A stretch of DNA of 12,786 bases, taken from contig CAMKNF010000044.1 in NCBI GenBank assembly GCA_946414115.1, positions 1-12,786 on the forward strand, in the 5' to 3' direction. The stretch's first letter is position 1. Each line of letters opens with the position of its first letter. Shown one piece after another: positions 5,827 to 12,174 of this stretch. The position numbers and the translations under genes are program-made. The notes under the pieces are model-generated. The model did not search any database. It worked only from the letters and a program-made list of their open reading frames with translations, and was not told where the DNA came from. This DNA is from an uncultured Ruminococcus sp. (GTDB lineage Bacteria > Bacillota > Clostridia > Oscillospirales > Acutalibacteraceae).

Positions 5827-7191
5827 TCACTCCGTACTGTTGCGGATAATTTCAACCTGCCTGCTTTCAAGAACAGGAATAATTTTTTTCTCCATATCGT
5901 TGCGGTCGGCATACATTCCGATGTTAATGCTGTCGGCGCTGTCAAGATAAAGGTCGTACTTTCCGCTGTTTCCGTCAGGCTCGGCGTCAAGGCAGATAAT
6001 GTCGCTGTAACTGTAAAAATTGCCCGTCACGTCAAAATAGTGGCTGTTGACGTTCACTCCGTATTCGTAAACTGCTATGCCGTTGTTTGCGCTTAAAAAA
6101 ACGAAAATCAGTGCCACAAGGTAGAAAATATAAAGTATTACTCTCATTCGCTTTTTCGATTTTTCAGAGTTGAAAATCGCATCATAGTCCTTCATTTTCT
6201 GATATTTATTCTTGAAAAATTTACGGTAAATGCTTTCTTTTAGAAAATATGCGGCTATAAAACTGCAAAAAATTGCAGGGATTATACAGCATAATGCGTT
6301 GTACGGCTCAAGAGCACTTGCGTAGAGCGCCGAATGATAAAGTATTCCCGAAATTGCGTAGTACATTCCTATGCACACAGCGAGGAACGGAATCAACAGC
6401 AGACCGCAGGAGGCAAAGTATGGAACAAAGCCGCTTGTGCCGTGATATTCCTTTAGCCCGCCCTTAAGGCATTCATATGCCTCACCCGAAACAGGCGCAG
6501 GATTGTCGCAATTCTCAATGTATTCAAGCAGTCTGTCTTCGTATGCAAGGCGTTTTTTCTTTTTTTCGTATTTTCTTTGAGCTTTTTTATAGTCGCCTGC
6601 GAGAAAATCCCTGTACTCATCGGACGCAAATGCGCACTGCTCAAACCCGAAGTAAAGGCTGAAAAGATATTCATAAACTTCGTCAACGTTTACGCTTTCG
6701 CTGTTTTCAAACTCGCTGACTATATCCTTATCAAAGTCGATACCGACTGTTTTCAGGATATTTTTACGCAGTACCTCCTGAATTTCAGCCATACTGTCAT
6801 CGGAGCTTGCAAAGTCCTTTAACTTTGGGTAAACCTCTTCAAAATCCGTTGCGAGCCTGTCAAAGCATTTTTCCATCCGCTGTTCATTTTCGATAAAGCA
6901 GTAGAACCAGCAGGCAAAATTGTCGTTGTCAAACAGCCCGATAATGTCGTACATCATACATTTTATCGGAAATTTACTGCGTTTTGAGAAGTCAACGATT
7001 ATGTTCAGACCGCTTTTTTCAACCGAGCCGCCGCATTCAAGGCAGTATTCAAACTCAACGTTGAAGCGGTTAAAGCAAAGCGTGCCGATAGCCGAGTCAT
7101 CGTCACGGATAAACCGTGTAGTAAAAGCCTCGGTATTGTCGGCGAATTTATTAAATTTTCGTTCAAAAACAGTAATTATATCATTAATCAT
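5827..7191 (-). CDS. Membrane protein of unknown function upstream of tatD
   Basis: 454 residues, not recognised. An N-terminal cytosolic part of about 255 residues contains a charged helical stretch YKKAQRKYEKKKKRLAYEDR (201-220). Then come two helices (about 260-281 and 297-317), a basic loop, a third helix (about 350-367) and a C-terminal domain of about 85 residues, predicted mostly beta and outside by topology; the side is uncertain. Start: ATG at 7191 was chosen. A TTG four codons upstream is possible, but neither has a clear ribosome site. The stop is 4 bases before the tatD start. The gene before it (CpXC protein) ends 175 bases upstream, a gap filled by an inverted-repeat element. 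Reading frame is intact and the operon position is good, so the gene is real; function is open. Confidence 0.85.
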   Translation of the reverse strand: MINDIITVFERKFNKFADNTEAFTTRFIRDDDSAIGTLCFNRFNVEFEYCLECGGSVEKSGLNIIVDFSKRSKFPIKCMMYDIIGLFDNDNFACWFYCFIENEQRMEKCFDRLATDFEEVYPKLKDFASSDDSMAEIQEVLRKNILKTVGIDFDKDIVSEFENSESVNVDEVYEYLFSLYFGFEQCAFASDEYRDFLAGDYKKAQRKYEKKKKRLAYEDRLLEYIENCDNPAPVSGEAYECLKGGLKEYHGTSGFVPYFASCGLLLIPFLAVCIGMYYAISGILYHSALYASALEPYNALCCIIPAIFCSFIAAYFLKESIYRKFFKNKYQKMKDYDAIFNSEKSKKRMRVILYIFYLVALIFVFLSANNGIAVYEYGVNVNSHYFDVTGNFYSYSDIICLDAEPDGNSGKYDLYLDSADSINIGMYADRNDMEKKIIPVLESRQVEIIRNSTE

Positions 7192-7208
7192 TTTGTAAAA
7201 CAACAGTG

Positions 7209-7284
7209 TAGGGAACGGTCTTGACCGTTCCGCTGATTAAAAACAGACTTCTAATTTTCTCTGAACGGTCAAGACCGTTCCCTA
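7209..7284. repeat. Inverted-repeat element (22-base arms), MITE- or REP-like
   Basis: Two 22-base arms (7209-7230 and 7263-7284) are exact reverse complements with a 32-base spacer. Each arm also contains its own near-complete palindrome: GAACGGTC-TT-GACCGTTC at left and GAACGGTC-AA-GACCGTTC at right. The DNA or RNA could fold as one long hairpin or as two short ones. It lies between the CpXC gene and the 454-residue membrane protein gene, 18 bases before the latter's start. No T-run follows on either strand, and no flanking target duplication is apparent. Best guess is a dispersed intergenic repeat of this genome. Confidence 0.75.
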
Positions 7285-7319
7285 AATTTATTAAGTAATT
7301 ATAATTCCGAAATTTGCGT

Positions 7320-7334
7320 GTCGAGGTACTCGAC
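7320..7334. repeat. Short perfect palindrome near the inverted-repeat element
   Basis: GTCGAG-GTA-CTCGAC is a 6-base inverted repeat with a 3-base centre, 35 bases from the larger inverted-repeat element in the same 175-base gap. It may be an operator, part of the same dispersed element, or a small hairpin after the CpXC gene. There is no T-run next to it. Confidence 0.45.
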
Positions 7335-7366
7335 CGACCCTTAACTCCAAACTCCGCACTAAAAAA

Positions 7367-8065
7367 TCACTCTTTCAGCTTGTTCAGCTTTTCAATGTGC
7401 TTTGCACGCTTGTAGCGGTAGAGGATATTCTCCGCCCATTCCTTGTCAATCTTGATAAAGCCCTTCAGCTTTTTGTCCTTGATTGCAAATCTGTCGATAA
7501 TATCCTTTGACTTACCGTAAATTTCAAGCCTTGCCGTCTGCACATACGGCTTTCTTTCCTCGCCTGCAAAATATGTAAAGCCCATCGTGTTCGTTTCACG
7601 GTCGTACATCGAAAGATAACCGCAGGTAATCTCCGCACCGCCGAGCTTTTTCGAAACCGTTTGGCTTATTGCAAGCTTGGTAAGCTCAACCGCCATATCG
7701 TCAAGCCCCGATTCAAAAATAAAAATCTTTTCCTTGAACGAGTTGAAATCGGCGGTAATCCTCTTGCTGATGTTGCGCAGGTTGCTGTACTTATCCTCCA
7801 GCTCCTTGTCGCAGAGCTGATAGCGGTCGATTTTCGGGATAAGATAAACCATAAAACGGTTTTTCATATCGTTGTACAGAATCGGATAATTCAGCCTTGC
7901 TCTGTAATTGCACGACGGACATTGCCATGAAAAAAGCTCACCGTCAAGAACCTTGCTTCTCAAAGCCTTATTTACGGTTGTGTTCACGCTTGTGTATATT
8001 TCTGCCTTGCCCAGCTCACCGCACATTGGGCAGACAATAGCCTTGTTTACTATGTTATCGGGCAT
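7367..8065 (-). CDS. CpXC-domain protein (zinc-ribbon-like)
   Basis: 232 residues. The N-terminus has two CPxC pairs, CPMC (Cys12, Cys15) and CPSC (Cys49, Cys52), spaced as in the CpXC family; four cysteines probably bind zinc. Between and after them are NKALRSKVLDGELFSWQC and a NYPILYNDMKNRFMVYLIP stretch, also typical. The rest is a charged helical domain of unknown role with no membrane helix, so cytosolic. Start: ATG at 8065 was chosen because AGAGG lies 8 bases before it; an upstream GTG at 8074 overlaps that ribosome site. It has its own promoter and probably heads the leftward CpXC-membrane protein-tatD operon. The family has no established function. Confidence 0.85.
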   Translation of the reverse strand: MPDNIVNKAIVCPMCGELGKAEIYTSVNTTVNKALRSKVLDGELFSWQCPSCNYRARLNYPILYNDMKNRFMVYLIPKIDRYQLCDKELEDKYSNLRNISKRITADFNSFKEKIFIFESGLDDMAVELTKLAISQTVSKKLGGAEITCGYLSMYDRETNTMGFTYFAGEERKPYVQTARLEIYGKSKDIIDRFAIKDKKLKGFIKIDKEWAENILYRYKRAKHIEKLNKLKE

Positions 8066-8087
8066 ATCTGACACCTCTTTACTGTTA

Positions 8088-8116
8088 ATTATATCAATTG
8101 ACTGTGATTTTCACAA
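8088..8116 (-). promoter_or_regulatory. Sigma-A-type promoter of the CpXC/tatD operon
   Basis: On the minus strand, TTGTGA (8116-8111), 17-base spacer, TATAAT (8093-8088). The start codon at 8065 leaves a short leader of about 15 bases, which includes the AGAGG ribosome site. It is divergent from the promoter of the coiled-coil gene. Confidence 0.65.
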
Positions 8117-8134
8117 GTAAATTTTAAAAAAATG

Positions 8135-8163
8135 TTGATTTTATCAAAAATATCTGTCATAAT
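8135..8163 (+). promoter_or_regulatory. Probable promoter of the coiled-coil protein gene
   Basis: TTGATT (8135-8140), 17-base spacer, CATAAT (8158-8163), with TG upstream of the -10 (TGT-CATAAT). The -10 is not perfect, and a TATAAT at 8169-8174 is an alternative without a well-spaced -35. The leader holds a small hairpin CGCAC-AAC-GTGCG (8197-8209) and AAGGAG (8218-8223) 7 bases before ATG. Confidence 0.5.
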
Positions 8164-8230
8164 AATAATATAATTATTAATACTAAAACCTAATTTCGCA
8201 CAACGTGCGTTTATTGCAAGGAGAATTGAT

Positions 8231-8824
8231 ATGATGATTTTTGATACAGTAAAAGGAACTGTCAGCACAGCAGTTGACACTATTTCATCTGTTGCACAGT
8301 CGATTGTTGAGAAGAACAGAACGAATGCAAAGCTCAACAGACTCAGACTTGTTATGAAGAGCGAAAGCGAGCTTATGAACAGAGCATATATCGCCCTCGG
8401 CAAACAGCTTTACGAATCGCAGAAAAACGGCAAAGCAGTTTCTGCCGAAAATCAGGAAAAGCTTTTTGAGGTTATAGAAAAGTCAAAGGCGAAGATTGCC
8501 AGAGCAAGAGAGTGCTACAGAAAGATTGTTGACAGTCAGAACGATATTTTCTACGGCAATCCCGAGGAGGAAAAAGAATACAGCTCAAACGAGGTTGTTG
8601 ACATTACAGTAGCCTGCTCAAACGAGAGCGATTATAAGTCGTCACCATTTGAAAGCCTTGAAGCACAGGTTAAGACTGCCGTTGATGAGATTAAGGACGA
8701 GGCTGAAGAAACCGCAGAAAAGGTTGAGGAAAAAGCCGAGGAGCTTAAGGAAGAACTTACCTCCGCCGACGAAGAAACCGAAGCCGAGGACGACAGCGAA
8801 TCCCCCGAAGGTGAGCTGTTCTGA
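8231..8824 (+). CDS. Acidic coiled-coil protein of unknown function
   Basis: 197 residues, no signal peptide or membrane helix. Residues 1-25 form an amphipathic, phasin-like stretch (MMIFDTVKGTVSTAVDTISS). Residues 30-105 are a helical coiled coil containing NRAYIALGKQLYESQ, a pattern seen in small clostridial proteins that pair a helical region with a zinc ribbon; no ribbon is present here. From about 108 the protein becomes strongly acidic; residues 145-197 are an Ala/Glu/Lys helix ending in an Asp/Glu-rich tail. Two ATG codons stand in tandem (8231, 8234); the first is 7 bases from AAGGAG. Single-gene transcription unit with its own promoter and terminator. A structural or scaffold role in the cytosol is possible, but this is inference. 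Confidence 0.82.
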   Translation: MMIFDTVKGTVSTAVDTISSVAQSIVEKNRTNAKLNRLRLVMKSESELMNRAYIALGKQLYESQKNGKAVSAENQEKLFEVIEKSKAKIARARECYRKIVDSQNDIFYGNPEEEKEYSSNEVVDITVACSNESDYKSSPFESLEAQVKTAVDEIKDEAEETAEKVEEKAEELKEELTSADEETEAEDDSESPEGELF

Positions 8825-8844
8825 TTTTATAAAATATAAACGCT

Positions 8845-8879
8845 ATCCCTGCCCGATTAATCTTGGGCAGGGATTTTTT
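8845..8879 (+). terminator. Intrinsic terminator after the coiled-coil gene
   Basis: Stem ATCCCTGCCC (8845-8854) with GGGCAGGGAT (8865-8874), ten base pairs, a 10-base loop, then TTTTT. Sixteen bases (8846-8861) are identical to the terminator at 11961, after the next gene. Confidence 0.9.
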
Positions 8880-8932
8880 GTTGGCTGTTGCAGATATGAT
8901 TATTATTTATAGCAAAAAATATGCATTTGTTA

Positions 8933-8960
8933 TTGACAAATTATAGTAAAATAGTATAAT
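8933..8960 (+). promoter_or_regulatory. Consensus sigma-A promoter of the Big_2 protein gene
   Basis: TTGACA (8933-8938), 16-base spacer, TATAAT (8955-8960): both boxes are perfect. The start codon at 9014 follows a leader of about 45 bases with a perfect AGGAGG (9001-9006) 7 bases before ATG. Confidence 0.85.
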
Positions 8961-9013
8961 AATAACTGTAATAGTATATAATTTTACAATTAAATGGATT
9001 AGGAGGAATTGTA

Positions 9014-11920
9014 ATGAGGAAATTTAAAAAGCTGACATCCGTCTTTTTTGCGGTAATTATGGTGCTCGGTGTACTGACAGTTGCACAGTTTACGGCGAGT
9101 GCGGCTATAAATTCAGATCAACTGTATTTATATAAACTATTATTAAAAGACATTCATGATTATCCGTTGAATTATGTTGATCTTAATAACAATAACAAGA
9201 CAGATATTGAAAAATGCAGTTTTGCTGTTGCAGATGTAAACGATGACGGAACAGACGAACTTATTGTAGATTATACACAAACATATACGTTGGGTATGTA
9301 TTCCGAAATTTTTACAGTCAACGATTATAATCATCTTGTTTCACTCGGCCGATATGGTGCATATCCGGAATTTTATAAATACGGATATATGGTTCTTAAG
9401 GCAAGCCATAATCAGGGACCGGGAGATGCTATATGGCCATATAGCGTTTATTCATACAGTAATTACTCTAATAGATTTAACAGCGTTTATAGTGCATATA
9501 GCATTGACAAAAATAAAGATTTTCCTAACAAATACAATCCATCGGAAGACCTTGACCATGACGGCGTTATATATGTTGTAAACAATAAAAAACTGACAAA
9601 AGCTCAATATGACGCTTATGTAAACGCATATATACCTAGCAAGAATAAACTAAATATTTCATGGAAAAAGATTACTAACTCAAACATTAATAATTTAGGT
9701 GCGCCAACCTCAGTCAGACTGAACAGAGGAACACTAACCCTCGGCGTGGGTGAAAAATACGGACTTATCAAGACTGTTTCACCGTCAAGCGCAAATCAAG
9801 CTTGCATATGGTCGAGCAGTAATTCGTCAGTTGCTTCCGTTGACAGCAGCGGCAAGGTGACTGCCAAAAAGTCAGGAACGGCTAACATCACCGTAAAAAC
9901 CACAAACGGAAAAACTGCAACGTGCAAAGTAACAGTCAAGCCTGCACCGACAAGCGTTAAGATAAACACTGCAAGCCTTACACTCGGCAAGGGCGAAACC
10001 TATACAATCAGCCAGAGCACCAACAGCGGCTCATACGCATGGGGATTCAGCTGGAGCAGTTCTAACACTTCGGTTGCAACTGTTACAAAGGGCAGTGCAA
10101 ACAAGGCAACCGTAACGGCTAAAGGAGTAGGAACAGCTACAATCACAATTAAAACCTATAACGGCAAGACTGCAACTTGCAAAGTAACAGTTAAAAACGC
10201 CCCTACAAGCGTAAAAACAAACCCGACAAGCGTAACTCTCGGTAAGGGTGAAAAATACACAATCAGCGAAAATACAAACAGCGGAGCATATGCGAATGCG
10301 GCTAACCTGAAATGGTCAACTACAAATTCAAGCGTTGCAACCGTTACAAAAGGAAGCGGCAACAAAGCTACAATTACTGCAAAGGGTAACGGAACTGCAT
10401 ACATTAAAATATCACTTTACAACGGCAAAACCGCACAATGCAAGGTAACCGTTAAAAATGCACCTTCAAGTGTAAAAACAAACCCAACAAGTGTAACTCT
10501 CGGCAAGGGTGAAACCTACACAATCAGCGAAAATACAAACAGCGGAGCATATGCAAATGCGGTTAACCTGAAATGGACAACTACAAATTCAAGCGTTGCA
10601 ACCGTTACAAAAGGCGAAGGAAATAAGGCTGTTATAACTGCAAAAGGCGTAGGAACTGCATACATAAAAATCACTCTTTACAACGGCAAAACTGCACAAT
10701 GTAAAGTGACCGTTAAGAATGCACCTACAAGCGTAAAAACAAACCCAACAAGTGTAACTCTCGGCAAGGGTGAAACCTACTTAATCAGCGAAAATACAAA
10801 CAGCGGAGCATATGCAAATGCGGCTAACTTAAAATGGTCAACCACAAATCCAAACGTTGCCACAGTTACAAAAGGAAGCGCAAACAAAGCGACTATTACC
10901 GCAAAGGGAAACGGAACTGCGTACATAAAAATCACCCTTTACAACGGCAAAACAGCACAGTGCAAGGTCACTGTTACAAATAGAAAAGTATATAGACTGG
11001 ATAAAATGTCAACTTATAACGGTAGCAGGTACTTTTCATCAGCAGAGAGCGGAACATTATATTCAAATAACTATGTTAAGTTTTTGCCGTCGTCAATAAG
11101 AAACACAGCTGGAATTTTCACAATTGCCGGAAATAAGATATATTATGTTGAAAAGAAAAACGCTTCAGGCAGTCAGAAAGCAAATGTTTACAGCTGTGAT
11201 ATTAACGGAAATAACAAAAAACTGATTGTAAATGATTATTATTGTGACGGTGTAAACAATCCTTCAAAATCACTGATTGTAAATAACAAGCTTTATTATA
11301 TATATTATGACGGCAAAAACTACGGTACAAAATATATTGATTTGACAAACAATCAGACAAAGTTCCTTTCACTTCCCGATATTCCGTATTGCACGAACAA
11401 CGGAATAGGCTACTATGCTTCAAACAATGAATTGTTTTCCTATGATTTTATCAGCGGAAAGACTGAAAAACTAATCGCTAAGAACGGAAGCAAATCAATT
11501 AATATCGGTGCAGTAATTGATTACGATGATGGTTATGTTTATTATAGTAACACTGATTTTTCGTCCGGTGGTGCCTTTCATGGTTTTTACAGAATGAATA
11601 TTTCAAATAAATCAAAGGAGTTTATTACAAAATTTCATATGGAGGGTTCAGCGGCATTTAAAGGCAATAATATGTATTATTCGACTTATGAAAATAATAG
11701 TTACTGTATGCATAAGTATGATTTAAAGAGTAAAAAAGACGCTTTTTTCTGTTCAATGAAAGATTGTAATATGGATTTTACTGTTATTAAGGACGAGGAT
11801 TGTTTATTGGTAAATGAATTGTGCCGTTCAGGCAATTATTTGACGCAGAACATATACTGTATTAGTTTTGACGGAAAAACAAAGACTAAAGTTGCGTCTT
11901 TCTCTACGAAATTACCATAA
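9014..11920 (+). CDS. Secreted Big_2-repeat protein with FG-GAP-like N-terminus and propeller-like C-terminus
   Basis: 968 residues, exported; an adhesin or carbohydrate/wall-binding role is plausible but unproven. Order: signal peptide 1-30 (basic start, hydrophobic core, ASA cleavage); N-terminal domain about 31-229 with an EF-hand-like acidic loop DVNDDGTDE (74-82), as in FG-GAP/VCBS-type segments, and a second Asn/Asp-rich stretch DLNNNNKTD (56-64); five Big_2 immunoglobulin-like domains at 230-310, 311-395, 396-482, 483-569 and 570-656, each with a LTLGxGE...WSSSN/WSTTN...VTAK...GTA...NGKTAxCKVTV core; then about 657-968 with repeated IYYV/LYYI/VYYSN/MYYS strands, like a DUF5050-type beta-propeller. 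There is no sorting signal or C-terminal membrane helix, so it is probably released or held non-covalently. Domains 3-5 are each exactly 87 residues and nearly identical. It is a single-gene unit with a very strong promoter and its own terminator. Confidence 0.9.
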   Translation: MRKFKKLTSVFFAVIMVLGVLTVAQFTASAAINSDQLYLYKLLLKDIHDYPLNYVDLNNNNKTDIEKCSFAVADVNDDGTDELIVDYTQTYTLGMYSEIFTVNDYNHLVSLGRYGAYPEFYKYGYMVLKASHNQGPGDAIWPYSVYSYSNYSNRFNSVYSAYSIDKNKDFPNKYNPSEDLDHDGVIYVVNNKKLTKAQYDAYVNAYIPSKNKLNISWKKITNSNINNLGAPTSVRLNRGTLTLGVGEKYGLIKTVSPSSANQACIWSSSNSSVASVDSSGKVTAKKSGTANITVKTTNGKTATCKVTVKPAPTSVKINTASLTLGKGETYTISQSTNSGSYAWGFSWSSSNTSVATVTKGSANKATVTAKGVGTATITIKTYNGKTATCKVTVKNAPTSVKTNPTSVTLGKGEKYTISENTNSGAYANAANLKWSTTNSSVATVTKGSGNKATITAKGNGTAYIKISLYNGKTAQCKVTVKNAPSSVKTNPTSVTLGKGETYTISENTNSGAYANAVNLKWTTTNSSVATVTKGEGNKAVITAKGVGTAYIKITLYNGKTAQCKVTVKNAPTSVKTNPTSVTLGKGETYLISENTNSGAYANAANLKWSTTNPNVATVTKGSANKATITAKGNGTAYIKITLYNGKTAQCKVTVTNRKVYRLDKMSTYNGSRYFSSAESGTLYSNNYVKFLPSSIRNTAGIFTIAGNKIYYVEKKNASGSQKANVYSCDINGNNKKLIVNDYYCDGVNNPSKSLIVNNKLYYIYYDGKNYGTKYIDLTNNQTKFLSLPDIPYCTNNGIGYYASNNELFSYDFISGKTEKLIAKNGSKSINIGAVIDYDDGYVYYSNTDFSSGGAFHGFYRMNISNKSKEFITKFHMEGSAAFKGNNMYYSTYENNSYCMHKYDLKSKKDAFFCSMKDCNMDFTVIKDEDCLLVNELCRSGNYLTQNIYCISFDGKTKTKVASFSTKLP
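10199..10981 (+). repeat. Three tandem 261-base repeats encoding Big_2 domains 3-5
   Basis: Units at 10199-10459, 10460-10720 and 10721-10981 have an exact 261-base period (87 codons) and long identical DNA blocks, including synonymous sites. The two preceding Big_2 units (9701-9943 and 9944-10198) differ in length (81 and 85 codons) and sequence. This indicates recent duplication or gene conversion of the last three units. Confidence 0.92.
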
Positions 11921-11960
11921 TATTTAAGTAATATCTTTTAAAGTTAAATTATATGATTAT

Positions 11961-11999
11961 TCCCTGCCCGATTAATTTTAGGCAGGGATTTTTGTTTTT
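11961..11999 (+). terminator. Intrinsic terminator after the Big_2 protein gene
   Basis: Stem TCCCTGCC (11961-11968) with GGCAGGGA (11981-11988), 12-base loop, then TTTTTGTTTTT. It is a near-copy of the terminator at 8845, with a few changes in the right half. Confidence 0.88.
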
Positions 12000-12051
12000 G
12001 GTGAACCGTTTTAATTCTCTCGTGTCTTTTTATTTGAGAGGAGTGAAAGCC

Positions 12052-12174
12052 GTGAGCTTGTGCAGACTGATAAAATACAGTATAATTATTGACAGCAGGA
12101 ATTATAAGCTGTCAGACGTGACAAAAAGAAAAATTATGAACTTATTTGACAAATTGAAAAGAGGTGAAATGTGA
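12052..12174 (+). CDS. Small 40-residue protein gene coupled to the ECF sigma factor
   Basis: Encodes a basic peptide starting with GTG (read as Met): SLCRLIKYSIIIDSRN and then YKLSDVTKRKIMNLFDKLK, ending GEM. AGAGGAG (12037-12043) lies 8 bases before GTG. Its stop TGA (12172-12174) overlaps the ATG of the sigma factor gene in TGATG, the classic arrangement for translational coupling. I recognise no domain; there is no signal peptide or membrane helix. An upstream in-frame ATG (11953) lies before the terminator hairpin and is unlikely. It could be a small regulator, for example of the sigma factor, or a leader cistron; the good ribosome site and overlap favour a real gene. Confidence 0.6.
   Translation: MSLCRLIKYSIIIDSRNYKLSDVTKRKIMNLFDKLKRGEM

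Noticed and set aside
5823..5990. Longer open frame upstream of the TatD start
   Set aside because: The family N-terminus (MNYENIFDAHAH) begins at 5822; the extra 56 residues overlap the preceding gene in another frame and resemble no TatD lead.
7192..7203. TTG start for the 454-residue membrane protein
   Set aside because: No ribosome site supports it, and an ATG lies four codons downstream; ATG was preferred though neither is well supported.
8066..8074. GTG start for the CpXC protein
   Set aside because: The GTG overlaps the AGAGG ribosome site that is correctly spaced for the ATG at 8065.
9796..10404. Minus-strand frames opposite the Big_2 repeats
   Set aside because: They recur with the repeat unit and are antisense shadows of the repeat-coding DNA.
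10199..10981. CRISPR-like array
   Set aside because: The repeats are 261 bases, contiguous, in frame and encode Ig-like domains; there are no spacers.
12002..12026. Possible ECF-type autoregulated promoter (TGAACC ... CGTGTC) before the sigma locus
   Set aside because: Spacing between the two boxes is about 13-14 bases, shorter than the 16-17 usual for this promoter class; the match is too weak to list.
11953..12051. ATG at 11953 as start of the small protein before the sigma factor
   Set aside because: This would put the start codon before the terminator hairpin with translation through the stem; the GTG at 12052 has a proper ribosome site.
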